A DNA stretch of 63,636 nt from Actinomycetes bacterium (GTDB taxonomy: Bacteria > Actinomycetota > Acidimicrobiia > Acidimicrobiales > Ilumatobacteraceae): assembly GCA_023417265.1 (NCBI GenBank), contig JAEZFY010000297.1, positions 1-63,636 on the forward strand. The letters run 5' to 3'. The notes beneath the pieces were generated by a model. It ran no database searches. It had not been told where the DNA came from and saw nothing but the letters and a program-made list of their open reading frames with translations. Positions 8,450-16,992 of the stretch are shown one piece after another. The position numbers and the translations under genes were made by a program. How positions within the stretch are numbered: the stretch's first letter is position 1; each line of letters begins with the position of its first letter.

Positions 8450-9616
8450 TCAGGCGCCCCAGCCGGCTTGGGAGCCGCCGACCCGGTCGCGTTCGATCTG
8501 TTGTTGGTAGCCCGAGGCGTTGTAGGCGGCGACCGGGTCGCGCGGTAGGCCGCGAGATTCACGCCAGTCGCCGAGCGCGGGGCGCACGTCGGTGTAGAAC
8601 GCGTCCATCAGGACCGCGTTGGCGCGCAGCACGTCGCCCGCCTGTTGCGCGGCGGCGAGTTCGTCAGCATCGACGAGCAACGCCCGGGCCGTCATCTCCT
8701 GCACGTTGAGGACGCTGCGGATCTGCCCGGGGATCTTCTGCTCGATGTTGTGGCATTGGTCGAGCATGAAGACCACTGCCGAGTCGGTCGCAAACCCTCC
8801 ACCCCGGTTGACCTCGTGCAGGATCCGGAACAGTTGGAAGGGGTCGGCCGCGCCGACGATCAGGTCGTCGTCGGCGTAGAACCGCGAGTTGAAGTCGAAC
8901 GATCCCAGCTTTCCGACGCGCAGAAGCTGGGCGACGATGAACTCGATGTTCGTACCCGGCGCGTGGTGGCCCGTGTCGAGACATACGACTGCGCGCTCGC
9001 CGAGCGCCGCACAGTGGAGGTACGACGTGCCCCAGTCCGGGACATCGGTGTGGTAGAAGGCGGGCTCGAAGAACTTGTACTCGAGCACCAGCCGTTGCGT
9101 CTCGGTGAGCCGGCCGTAGATGATGGCCAGGGATTCGGCGAGTCGGTCCTGGCGGGAACGCATGTCGTCCTGGCCCGGGTAGTTCGTCCCGTCGGCAAGC
9201 CAGATCTTCAGGTCCTGCGAACCCGTGACGTGCATGATGTCGATGCAGCGGAGGTGATGGTCGATCGCCGCCTGGCGTACGGCCGGATCCGGGTGGGCCA
9301 GACTGCCCAGCTTGTAGATGTCGTCCTGGAACGTGTTCGAGTTGATCGTGCCGATCCGCATGCCGAGCGACGCGGCATGCTCGCCGAGCGCGTGGAAGTC
9401 GTCGACCTCGTCCCACGGGATGTGCAACGCCACCGTGGGAGCGAGCCCCGTGAGCGCGTGGACCTGTGCCGCGTCGGCCAGTTTCTCGAACGGGTCGCGC
9501 GGAACTCCGGCCTGCGCGAACACTTTGAAGCGGGTCCCGGAGTTCCCGTACGCCCACGACGGGACCTCGATCGCCTGGCGAGCGAGTACCTCGAGCACCT
9601 TGCTGTCGAACGTCAT
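8450..9616 (-). CDS. rhaI: L-rhamnose isomerase (RhaI type)
   Basis: A 388-residue TIM-barrel sugar isomerase of the Pseudomonas/actinobacterial RhaI class rather than the E. coli RhaA class. Probable metal ligands: Glu179 in LVLEYKF, Asp214 and His217 in CLDTGHH, and Asp241 in FDFNSRFYADDD. It interconverts L-rhamnose and L-rhamnulose in the cytoplasm. It is the first gene of the leftward operon rhaI-rhaD-rhaB-lldD and onward, with a good ATG and a GGAG sequence upstream. A degenerate copy of the locus-wide palindrome lies about 54 bp upstream of its start. Confidence 0.93.
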   Translation of the reverse strand: MTFDSKVLEVLARQAIEVPSWAYGNSGTRFKVFAQAGVPRDPFEKLADAAQVHALTGLAPTVALHIPWDEVDDFHALGEHAASLGMRIGTINSNTFQDDIYKLGSLAHPDPAVRQAAIDHHLRCIDIMHVTGSQDLKIWLADGTNYPGQDDMRSRQDRLAESLAIIYGRLTETQRLVLEYKFFEPAFYHTDVPDWGTSYLHCAALGERAVVCLDTGHHAPGTNIEFIVAQLLRVGKLGSFDFNSRFYADDDLIVGAADPFQLFRILHEVNRGGGFATDSAVVFMLDQCHNIEQKIPGQIRSVLNVQEMTARALLVDADELAAAQQAGDVLRANAVLMDAFYTDVRPALGDWRESRGLPRDPVAAYNASGYQQQIERDRVGGSQAGWGA

Positions 9617-9669
9617 GGTCTCCAGTCTCCCGGTCGGAATCCGTGCCCCTGCCCGTGCAGCTTACTCCC

Positions 9670-9693
9670 AATTTCATCCGCACGTAAGAATTT
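9670..9693. promoter_or_regulatory. Degenerate copy of the locus operator in the rhaI/rhamnosidase divergent promoter
   Basis: The left arm AATTTCATCC is identical to the arm at 18712. After the same 4-base spacer (GCAC) the right arm reads GTAAGAATTT, matching 7 of 10 positions of GGATGAAATT. It lies 54 bp from the rhaI start and 76 bp from the GTG of the rhamnosidase gene, in the same relative place as the two stronger copies. Probably a weaker binding site for the TetR-family regulator encoded at 24593. Confidence 0.6.
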
Positions 9694-9768
9694 CGTGCCA
9701 TACTCCTTCGGGCGAGCGACGGCGGCCGGCCGTGCGCTCGCCTGATGCAACCGAGAGGAGGAGCGAAC

Positions 9769-12138
9769 GTGAACGACCGGACCTGGACTGCGCGGTGGAT
9801 CGAGCCGGAAGAGGCCGAGGACATGCGCCAGATTCAGCGGCCGATCTACCAGCTCGCAGGCCGCTTCGAGGTCGCCAGCCTGGGCGCCGCGGCGCTACGG
9901 ATCACGGCCCACGGTCTGTACGAGGCATTCCTCAACGGGGTACGGGTCGGCGATCGCGAGCTGACCCCGGGGTTCACCGCGTACCGCAAGCGCCTGCAGG
10001 TGCAGACCTACGACGTGACCGCCCTGCTCCTACCCGGAAAGAACGTGCTCGCCGTACTGCTCAGCGACGGCTGGTGGCGCGGGCAGACCACGATCGCCCG
10101 GCGCCCCAACTCCTACGGGGCGACCGTGGCAGTGCTCGCCGAACTGGCCGTCGACGGCCACCTGGCGATCGCCACCGACGCCACCTGGAAGTCGACGCCC
10201 AGTCACGTCACCGCGGCCGACCTGATCGCCGGCGAGATCCACGACATGCGGCTGCGCCGCGCCGACTGGGCGCTCCCCGCCACCGACCGCGACCGTTGGT
10301 CGGCCGTACGCGTCGTCGACCACCCCTTCGACGTGCTGTGCGACACGATCGGTCCGCCGGTTCGACGGATGGGTGAACTCCCAGCCGTCTCGGTTCGCCA
10401 AGTCGGGCCGACTCGCCACGTCGTCGACTTCGGGCAGGTCAGCAACGGATGGATCCGACTCAGCGACCTGGGGCCGCGGGACACACGATTGACGATCGTC
10501 CACGGCGAAGAGCTCACCCCAGCCGGTGACGACGTGCAGATCGACGCGCTCGCCGGCGACGGTTCGTTCTTCAAGGATCCGGCGTGGGACCCGGCGTTCC
10601 AGACCGACATCGTGATCTCGGCCGGCGACGGATCGGAGTTCGAGCCGCGCCACAGCACGAAGGGGTTCCGTTACGTTCGCATCGACGGCCATCCCGGCCC
10701 ACTCGATCCGAGCGCGTGTACGAGCATCGTCGTGCACAACGACGTGACTCCGCTGGGCAACTTCCACTGCGATGTCGACGATCTGAACTGGTTGCACACG
10801 GCAGCCGACTGGAGCCTGCGCACCAACCTGTGCGACGTGCCCACCGACTGCCCCACGCGTGAGCGTGCCGGCTGGACGGGCGACTGGCAGATCTATGTCG
10901 ACACCGCCGCGTTCCTCTACGACGTCACCGACTTCTCCTACAAGTGGCTGCTCGACGCCGCCGCCGACCAGTTGCCGTCGGGTGCTGTGCTCAACTTCGT
11001 CCCCGACCCGGCGCCACACGGCCACGCCCGCGTCGCATGGTGGACCGAGTTGCAGGGATCAGCCGGTTGGGGTGACGCGATCGTGCACGTCCCGTGGGAG
11101 CTGTACCGGGCAACTGGCCGCACCGACTGGTTCGAGCCGCTGTTCGACGCGATGCGGCGGTGGGTCGACTTCGCCTCCGACCGGGCCGCGACCGGGCGGC
11201 ACCCCGACCGCGCCGCCCGGCGGCCGGAGCCAGCGGCGCACGAGCGCTTCCTGTGGGACAGCGGCTTCCACTTCGGGGAGTGGAACGAGCCGGAGCGACC
11301 GCAGGTCGACGAGGACTCCACGGAGGGGACGGTCACAAAGCTCCAGGACGTGCTCATCGCCCAGGACCACGGACCGACTGCCACCGCGTTCCTGCACCGA
11401 TCGGCCGCCCAGCTCGCCGAGATCGCGAAGCTGCTCGACCGGCCCGAGGTGAGCGCCCAGTACGCCGAACTGGCGACGAACGCGAAGCGTGCGTGGCAAC
11501 TCGAGTTCATCGACGGCGACGGCCGTGTCACCCCGACCACGCAACCGAACCTGGTGCGCGCGGTGGCGTTCGGGTTGGTCCCCGACGAGCTACGTCAGCA
11601 GACCGCCGACGACCTCGCCGCGCTGGTGCGTGCCGACGGCAACCACCTGGCCACCGGGTTCTTGGCGACCCCGTTCCTGCTGCCCGTGCTGGCCGACAAC
11701 GGCCACGTCGAGGTCGCCTACGACCTGCTGTTCCAACGGACCTCGCCGTCGTGGCTGGCGATGCGTGACCGAGGCGCGACCACGATCTGGGAAGGCTGGA
11801 ACGCGATCGACGCTGACGGCATCGTCAAGGAGTCGCTGAATCATTTCAGCATGGGTGCGGTGGTCGGGTTCCTGCATCGCTACGTCGCCGGGCTGCAACT
11901 GCTCGAGCCCGGTTACCGGCGATTCCGCGTGGCACCGCGTCCCGGTGGCGGGGTCACCCAGGCTTCGGCGCATCACGACTCACCCCACGGCCGGATCGAG
12001 GTCGCCTGGCAACTGGGCCACGACATCGGTTCGTTGCAGCTGCTGGTACCCGACGGGTGCGAGGCTGAACTCGTGCTACCCGGTGAGGCTCCGGTCACGC
12101 TCGGCCCGGGTCGCCATCGTCACACCTGGGCTGCGTGA
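9769..12138 (+). CDS. Alpha-L-rhamnosidase, GH78
   Basis: About 789 residues from the GTG at 9769, chosen because GAGAGGAGGAG sits just upstream; an ATG at 9745 would lie before this ribosome-binding site. The N-terminal beta-domain is seen in GLYEAFLNGVRVGDRELTPG. The (alpha/alpha)6 catalytic barrel has DCPTRERAGWTGDWQ near residue 360 (general acid/Asp-Glu region) and GATTIWEGWN near residue 674. No signal peptide is visible, so it probably acts in the cytoplasm on imported rhamnosides, releasing L-rhamnose for rhaI. It is transcribed divergently from rhaI and its 3' end overlaps the GH1 gene by 19 bp, tail to tail. Confidence 0.93.
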   Translation: MNDRTWTARWIEPEEAEDMRQIQRPIYQLAGRFEVASLGAAALRITAHGLYEAFLNGVRVGDRELTPGFTAYRKRLQVQTYDVTALLLPGKNVLAVLLSDGWWRGQTTIARRPNSYGATVAVLAELAVDGHLAIATDATWKSTPSHVTAADLIAGEIHDMRLRRADWALPATDRDRWSAVRVVDHPFDVLCDTIGPPVRRMGELPAVSVRQVGPTRHVVDFGQVSNGWIRLSDLGPRDTRLTIVHGEELTPAGDDVQIDALAGDGSFFKDPAWDPAFQTDIVISAGDGSEFEPRHSTKGFRYVRIDGHPGPLDPSACTSIVVHNDVTPLGNFHCDVDDLNWLHTAADWSLRTNLCDVPTDCPTRERAGWTGDWQIYVDTAAFLYDVTDFSYKWLLDAAADQLPSGAVLNFVPDPAPHGHARVAWWTELQGSAGWGDAIVHVPWELYRATGRTDWFEPLFDAMRRWVDFASDRAATGRHPDRAARRPEPAAHERFLWDSGFHFGEWNEPERPQVDEDSTEGTVTKLQDVLIAQDHGPTATAFLHRSAAQLAEIAKLLDRPEVSAQYAELATNAKRAWQLEFIDGDGRVTPTTQPNLVRAVAFGLVPDELRQQTADDLAALVRADGNHLATGFLATPFLLPVLADNGHVEVAYDLLFQRTSPSWLAMRDRGATTIWEGWNAIDADGIVKESLNHFSMGAVVGFLHRYVAGLQLLEPGYRRFRVAPRPGGGVTQASAHHDSPHGRIEVAWQLGHDIGSLQLLVPDGCEAELVLPGEAPVTLGPGRHRHTWAA

Positions 12139-13355
12139 TCATCCGCCGCGCTCCGACGGGCGGCGAGCGCACCGAGCCACTGCAGTGACGGACGCGGCCG
12201 GCGGGCGAGTGTCTGACGGTCGACTTCGATCAGCCCGAACGTCATGCCGTAGCCGGCCATCCACTCGAAGTTGTCGAGCAGGCTCCAGTGCAGGTAGCCC
12301 CGGATGTCGACCCCGTCGTCGAGTAGGCGCTGCAAGCCTGCGAGGCCGGCCGCGGTGTACTCGATCCGCTGCGTGTCGTCGGCGGTAGCGATGCCGTGTT
12401 CGGTGACGAGCACGGGCCTCCCGGTGTGCGCTGCGGCGAGCCGCACGGTCGCCTCGAGCGCTGCGGGATAGAGCTCCCAGCCGGTCTGCATCCGAGGGCT
12501 ACCTTTGGGTGGCCGGACCGGTCCGTCGGGCCCGATTAGCAGGCGGGTGTAGGTCTGCACCCCGACGAAGTCGTCGTCGCGCGAGACCTCCAGGAAGTCG
12601 AGTTGGGCGTTCCGGCAGATCTCCGCCGCGCGCTGCTCGCCACCTTCGACCGGCTGGAGGTCCACGAGTGCCAACGTCCATCCGACGTTGGCGGAACCCG
12701 GCCCGGACTTGATCGCCTCGGCGGCGAGCCGGTGGGCGCGGGCCATCACGCCGACGTCGCGATGCGGGAACCCGCCGAGTGGGGCTGGGCGGTCGTCGCG
12801 TTGGGCGTTCGAGCTGCCGGCGCTCGTACCGAGGTAGGGCACGGCGGTGATGTCGCCGAGATCGGCGATCAGGTTGGCTTCGTTGATGGTGCACACCCAT
12901 GGGATCAGATCCCCGAGGTGATCGGTGGCCCGTTCGACGAAGCGGGCGAACCGTTCGGCGCTGTCGCCGGCTCCCCAGCCACCGCGGCGGGCAAACCACT
13001 TCGGGGCGGTGAAGTGCTGGTAGGTCACGACCGGAGCCACGCCATGGTCGTGACACGTTCCCAGGACCCGGCGGTAGTGCTCGAGCTCGGCCCGCGAGAA
13101 CCAACCGTCCTCCGGTTCGACGCGCGCCCACTCGACCCCGAAGCGGTAGGCATCGAGCCCGGCCGCGGCGAGCAGGCTGATGTCTTCGGGGTACCGGTGA
13201 TAGCTGTCGCAGGCGTCACCGGACGGTTCGGCGAAGATCGACTCGCGGGTCCACTCGGCGTCCCAGATATCGGCGCTGACGTTGTTGCCCTCGGTCTGAT
13301 GAGCCGACGTCGCAGCACCGATCAGGAAGTCGCGGGGGAACCGTAGATCAGACAT
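12120..13355 (-). CDS. GH1 beta-glucosidase-like glycoside hydrolase
   Basis: A 411-residue protein with the full GH1 pattern: FLIGAATSAHQTEGNN at the N-terminus, YRFGVEWARVEPEDG, the acid/base segment TINEANL, and the nucleophile segment LVTEHGIA. The last replaces the common TENG with TEHG, as in some GH1 subgroups. HWSLLDNFEWMAGYGMTFGL completes the fold. It hydrolyses beta-linked glucosides or galactosides; no signal peptide is seen. It follows the DppF-type ATPase gene by 24 bp and is the last gene of the transporter operon, so imported oligosaccharide is probably its substrate. It pairs functionally with the GH78 rhamnosidase. Confidence 0.92.
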   Translation of the reverse strand: MSDLRFPRDFLIGAATSAHQTEGNNVSADIWDAEWTRESIFAEPSGDACDSYHRYPEDISLLAAAGLDAYRFGVEWARVEPEDGWFSRAELEHYRRVLGTCHDHGVAPVVTYQHFTAPKWFARRGGWGAGDSAERFARFVERATDHLGDLIPWVCTINEANLIADLGDITAVPYLGTSAGSSNAQRDDRPAPLGGFPHRDVGVMARAHRLAAEAIKSGPGSANVGWTLALVDLQPVEGGEQRAAEICRNAQLDFLEVSRDDDFVGVQTYTRLLIGPDGPVRPPKGSPRMQTGWELYPAALEATVRLAAAHTGRPVLVTEHGIATADDTQRIEYTAAGLAGLQRLLDDGVDIRGYLHWSLLDNFEWMAGYGMTFGLIEVDRQTLARRPRPSLQWLGALAARRSAADDHAAQV

Positions 13356-13379
13356 AGAACCTCATCCGTGGGGGCAATC

Positions 13380-14225
13380 TCAGGGGTGTTCGATCGACGT
13401 CAACGGGCGTCGCTCTGCATGGCGCTGCAACCGGCGTTGACGTTGCGCGTCGGGGTCGGAGAGCGGGGCCGCGAGCAACAGTCGCCGCGTGTACGGGTGG
13501 TCCGGTGCCGAGGTCACCCGGGCCGCGTCACCGTCCTCGACGACTTCGCCGCGGTACAGCACGGCCACGCGGTGGCTGATGTAGCGGACGACGGCCAGGT
13601 CGTGGGAGATGAACAGGTACGCGACGCCGGTGCGTTGTTGGATGTCGATCAAGAGATCGAGGACCCGCGCCTGCGTGGTGAGATCGAGTGCCGAGACGGG
13701 TTCGTCGCACACGACGACCCGTGGGTCGAGTGTGAGCGCTCGGGCGATCGCGATGCGTTGGCGCTGGCCGCCGGAGAACTCGTGGGGGCGGCGCGTCCGG
13801 ACGGTGGCCGGCAGGCCGACCCGTTCGAGCAAGTCGCCGACCTTGGTGCGGGCGTCGGCCTTGCTCATCCCGTTGGCGTGCAGCGGTTCGGTCAGGATGC
13901 TCTCGATCGTCATCGACGGGCTCAGCGACGAGTACGGGTCCTGAAAGACCACCTGCAGTTGCGTCGCCATCTCCCGCCGGGACCGCCGGTCGAGGTGCGT
14001 GACGTCGCGACCGTCGAACGTCACCGTGCCAGCCGCGATCGGCGCCAGCCCGAGGATCGCCCGCCCCAGTGTCGTCTTGCCCGACCCGGACTCTCCCACC
14101 ACGCCGAGGGTCTCACCCTCGGCCAGCTCGACGGACACGTCATGGAGTGCCCGGAACGGGGCGGCCCGGAACCCCTTGCCGGGGAACTCGACCGTGAGGC
14201 CACGGACGTCGAGGAGCGGAGTCAC
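13380..14225 (-). CDS. Peptide/oligosaccharide ABC transporter ATP-binding protein (DppF/OppF type)
   Basis: 281 residues from a GTG that overlaps the upstream stop as GTGA. Walker A GESGSGKTTLGR, Q-loop VVFQDPYSSLSP, signature FSGGQRQR, Walker B VVVCDEPVSALD and the H-loop FISHDL are all intact. The C-terminal HPYTRRLL motif is typical of Dpp/Opp ATPases. It supplies one of the two nucleotide-binding domains of the importer encoded by the preceding genes. The neighbouring glycosidases suggest that this Dpp-class importer carries oligosaccharides. Confidence 0.92.
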   Translation of the reverse strand: MTPLLDVRGLTVEFPGKGFRAAPFRALHDVSVELAEGETLGVVGESGSGKTTLGRAILGLAPIAAGTVTFDGRDVTHLDRRSRREMATQLQVVFQDPYSSLSPSMTIESILTEPLHANGMSKADARTKVGDLLERVGLPATVRTRRPHEFSGGQRQRIAIARALTLDPRVVVCDEPVSALDLTTQARVLDLLIDIQQRTGVAYLFISHDLAVVRYISHRVAVLYRGEVVEDGDAARVTSAPDHPYTRRLLLAAPLSDPDAQRQRRLQRHAERRPLTSIEHP

Positions 14226-16036
14226 GTGGCGACCCTCTGATCGCGCTCGGCGCGCGCCGGCGCGCCATCGAGCAGGGCCGCGAACAGCATCTGTGTGTAC
14301 GGGTCCTGCGGAGCGCGTAGCACGTCGTGTGCCGAGCCGGTCTCGACGAACGCTCCGGCGTTCATGACCGTTACCCGATCGCACAGGTCGGCGACCACGC
14401 CGACGTTGTGGGTGACCAACACCATCGCCATCTGGTGTTCGTGCTGGAGGTCGCGCAACAGGTCGAGCACTTCGGCCTGCACCGTCACATCGAGCGCCGT
14501 CGTCGGCTCGTCGGCGATCAGCAGGTCCGGTTCCATGGACACCGCGCCGGCGATCAGCACCCGTTGGATCATCCCTCCAGAGAGCTCGAACGGATAGCTG
14601 TCGAACGTCCGCGCCGGATCGGGGATCCCCACTCGATCGAGCAGGTCCAGAGCTCGGTCGCGCGCGGCGTGCTTCGACAAGGCCATCACCCTGCGGAGTG
14701 GGTACGTGAGCTGGGCGCCGACCGTGAACGACGGATCGAGGTTGGTCATCGGCTCCTGCGGGATGTAGCCGATTCGCCGGCCACGCAGCTGCGCGTAGGC
14801 GCGCTCATCGTTGGGGTCGACGCGATGCCCGTCGAACGTGATCTGGCCCGCGCTGACCCGCGCGGCGGCCGGCAGCAGACCGAGCAGGGCAAGCACCGTG
14901 AGTGTCTTGCCGGAGCCGGACTCACCGATGACACCGTGGACTTCGCCGCGCCGGATGTCCAACGAGACCCGGCGAACGACGTCGAGGGCTGCGCCGCCCG
15001 GCTGGTCGATGACCACGGACAGCTCGCGCAACGACAGCAGCGCATCGTCCGGCGGGGGTGTCGAGTCGGCTCCGCCGTGCTCGCCACCGCTCGGTGTTCC
15101 CGTCGGGTTCCCCGGCCGATGCGCTGAGCGATCGTGACGCGCCGGTTTCAACCCGGATGCCGCGAGCTCGTCGCGGAGGCCGTTGCCGAGCAACACGAAC
15201 GCCAGCCCGGTCACCGACAACAGCACGGCGGGGGCGGTGACGAGCCACGGCCCGCGGTAGAGCTGCTGATAGCCCGACGCGAGCAACGTTCCCCATGTCG
15301 GCCGGTCGGGATCGCCGAGCCCGAGCAGCTCGATGCCGGCCAGGAACGTCACCGACAGGCCCGCCAGCATCGACGTCTGGATGATGATCGGTGCGCGCAC
15401 GGCCGCGAACACGTGCCGCCCGATGATGCGCGCGTCGCTCAACCCGGCGACTCGCGCGGCGTCGACGTACAACTCGTTGCGTACGGCGCGCACCGCGCCG
15501 TATACGAGGCGGTAGTACACGGGTGCGAGGAAGATCCCGAACAGGAGCAGCATGATCGGCAGCGAGGGTCCGAATGCCGAGCGGGCTGCGGTCAGCACGA
15601 TCACCCCGGGAAGTGCCATGAACAGTCCCACGGTCCACGAGGCGACCTTGTCGAAGCGTCCGCCGCGGTAGCCTGCGACGAGTCCGGCCGTGATGCCGAT
15701 CACCATCGCGATGACGACGGATACGAAGCCGGACAGCACACTCAGTCGTGTCCCGGCCATGATCCGCGACAACTGGTCGCGGCCGTTGATGTCGGTCCCG
15801 AACGGATGCCGGAGCGACGGGGCCTGGAGCCTCTCGTTGATCGATGGCCGCCCTGGTTCGTAGGGGGCCAGCCACGACCCGGCGACCACGAGAACGGCGA
15901 GCACGACCACGACCGCGAGCGACGCTGCCACGAGCGGTCGCCGGAGGAGCCGCCGCCAGATCGGAGATCGTGCGGGCGCGGCGTCGGCTCCGATCGGCTC
16001 GTCGCCGGCCGTCAGCGTCGACAGCAGTTCGCTCAT
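14222..16036 (-). CDS. Fused ABC transporter permease (DppC) and ATP-binding protein (DppD)
   Basis: A 604-residue fusion. Residues 1-300 are a DppC-type permease with N-terminal anchor helix, GTDINGRDQLSRIMAGTRLS and the EAA-like loop ARVAGLSDARIIGRHV. After a Pro/Gly-rich linker, residues 330-604 form an ATPase with GESGSGKTLTV, YIPQEPMTNLDPSF, LSGGMIQR, LLIADEPTTALD and VTHNVGVV. No stop or restart separates the halves. Such permease-ATPase fusions are known in actinobacterial Dpp-type systems. Start and stop overlap the neighbouring genes by 4 bp each. Confidence 0.92.
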   Translation of the reverse strand: MSELLSTLTAGDEPIGADAAPARSPIWRRLLRRPLVAASLAVVVVLAVLVVAGSWLAPYEPGRPSINERLQAPSLRHPFGTDINGRDQLSRIMAGTRLSVLSGFVSVVIAMVIGITAGLVAGYRGGRFDKVASWTVGLFMALPGVIVLTAARSAFGPSLPIMLLLFGIFLAPVYYRLVYGAVRAVRNELYVDAARVAGLSDARIIGRHVFAAVRAPIIIQTSMLAGLSVTFLAGIELLGLGDPDRPTWGTLLASGYQQLYRGPWLVTAPAVLLSVTGLAFVLLGNGLRDELAASGLKPARHDRSAHRPGNPTGTPSGGEHGGADSTPPPDDALLSLRELSVVIDQPGGAALDVVRRVSLDIRRGEVHGVIGESGSGKTLTVLALLGLLPAAARVSAGQITFDGHRVDPNDERAYAQLRGRRIGYIPQEPMTNLDPSFTVGAQLTYPLRRVMALSKHAARDRALDLLDRVGIPDPARTFDSYPFELSGGMIQRVLIAGAVSMEPDLLIADEPTTALDVTVQAEVLDLLRDLQHEHQMAMVLVTHNVGVVADLCDRVTVMNAGAFVETGSAHDVLRAPQDPYTQMLFAALLDGAPARAERDQRVAT

Positions 16037-16974
16037 CGTTGCCGTGCCTTGGGGTTGAGCGCGCCCTGGGCGAGGTCGACGAGCAGGTTGACGACGACGA
16101 CGATGATCGTGGTCATGACGACCACCCCCATCACCATCGGCACGTCGGACGCCACCGCCGAGGTGATGGCCAGCTGACCCATGCCGGGCAGCACGAAGAT
16201 CTGCTCGACGAACACGGCGCCGCCCATCAACCCGATCAGCTGGATCCCGAGAATCGCCAAGGCCGGGCCCGAAGCGTTGCGGAGCACGTGACGGTACAGG
16301 ACTCGGCTTTCGGACAGACCTCGGCTGCGCAGGGTGCGGACATAGTCCTTGCCCAGCTCGTCGAGGATCGAGCCGCGGATCTGTTGGGCCACGCCGGCGA
16401 TCGCGGCGATCGACAAGGCCACGACTGGAAGCGTGACGGAGCGTCGCCAGCCTGAGAACGACGTGGTCAGCGGCGTATACCCGGTGGCGTTGAACCAGCC
16501 GAGCTGCACGGCGAACACGACCGACAGCCACAGCGCGATCAGGAACCCGGGGATCGCCACGCCGAGCACGGACAAGAACTGGATCAGCGAGTCGATGCGA
16601 CCGCCCCGGCGAGCGGCCGCGACCCCCAGCAGCGTCGCCACGACAGCCGTCACGAGGATCGTGGCGACGACCAGCGACAACGTGACGCCGAGCCTGCTCC
16701 GGATGCCGTCGGTGACCGACTGCCCCGTCAGCCAGGACCGGCCGAGGTCGCCACGCACGGCCGACGTGAGCCACTCCCAGTACTGACGCGGCCACGGCTG
16801 GTCGATCCCGAGCTCCTCGCGCTTCTTCGCGAGGAGCTCGGGTGACGCCATTGGTCCGAGGAGTCGCCGGGCGATGTCACCGCTGCCGACGTAGAGCATC
16901 GCGTGGGTGATCACCGTGACGGCGAACACCAGCAGGATGCCCCAGCCGAGACGGCTCAACGCATAGCGACTCAT
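16033..16974 (-). CDS. ABC transporter permease (DppB type)
   Basis: 313 residues with about six membrane helices, starting MSRYALSRLGWGILLVF, the N-terminal pattern of DppB/OppB proteins. DLGRSWLTGQSV and the coupling loop YVRTLRSRGLSESRVLYRH are visible. It forms the transmembrane channel with the DppC half of the fusion protein. It lies 18 bp downstream of the binding-protein gene and overlaps the fusion gene by 4 bp. Confidence 0.92.
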   Translation of the reverse strand: MSRYALSRLGWGILLVFAVTVITHAMLYVGSGDIARRLLGPMASPELLAKKREELGIDQPWPRQYWEWLTSAVRGDLGRSWLTGQSVTDGIRSRLGVTLSLVVATILVTAVVATLLGVAAARRGGRIDSLIQFLSVLGVAIPGFLIALWLSVVFAVQLGWFNATGYTPLTTSFSGWRRSVTLPVVALSIAAIAGVAQQIRGSILDELGKDYVRTLRSRGLSESRVLYRHVLRNASGPALAILGIQLIGLMGGAVFVEQIFVLPGMGQLAITSAVASDVPMVMGVVVMTTIIVVVVNLLVDLAQGALNPKARQR

Positions 16975-16992
16975 TCGGTGACGAGCGGTGGA

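Noticed and set aside
8645..9745. Long plus-strand open frame opposite rhaI
   Set aside because: Shadow frame of the isomerase; no domain motif and no start context.
10030..11025. Long minus-strand open frame opposite the rhamnosidase
   Set aside because: Composition is that of an antisense shadow (Val/Arg/Gly/Asp-rich, no motifs) and the GH78 motifs on the plus strand are unambiguous.
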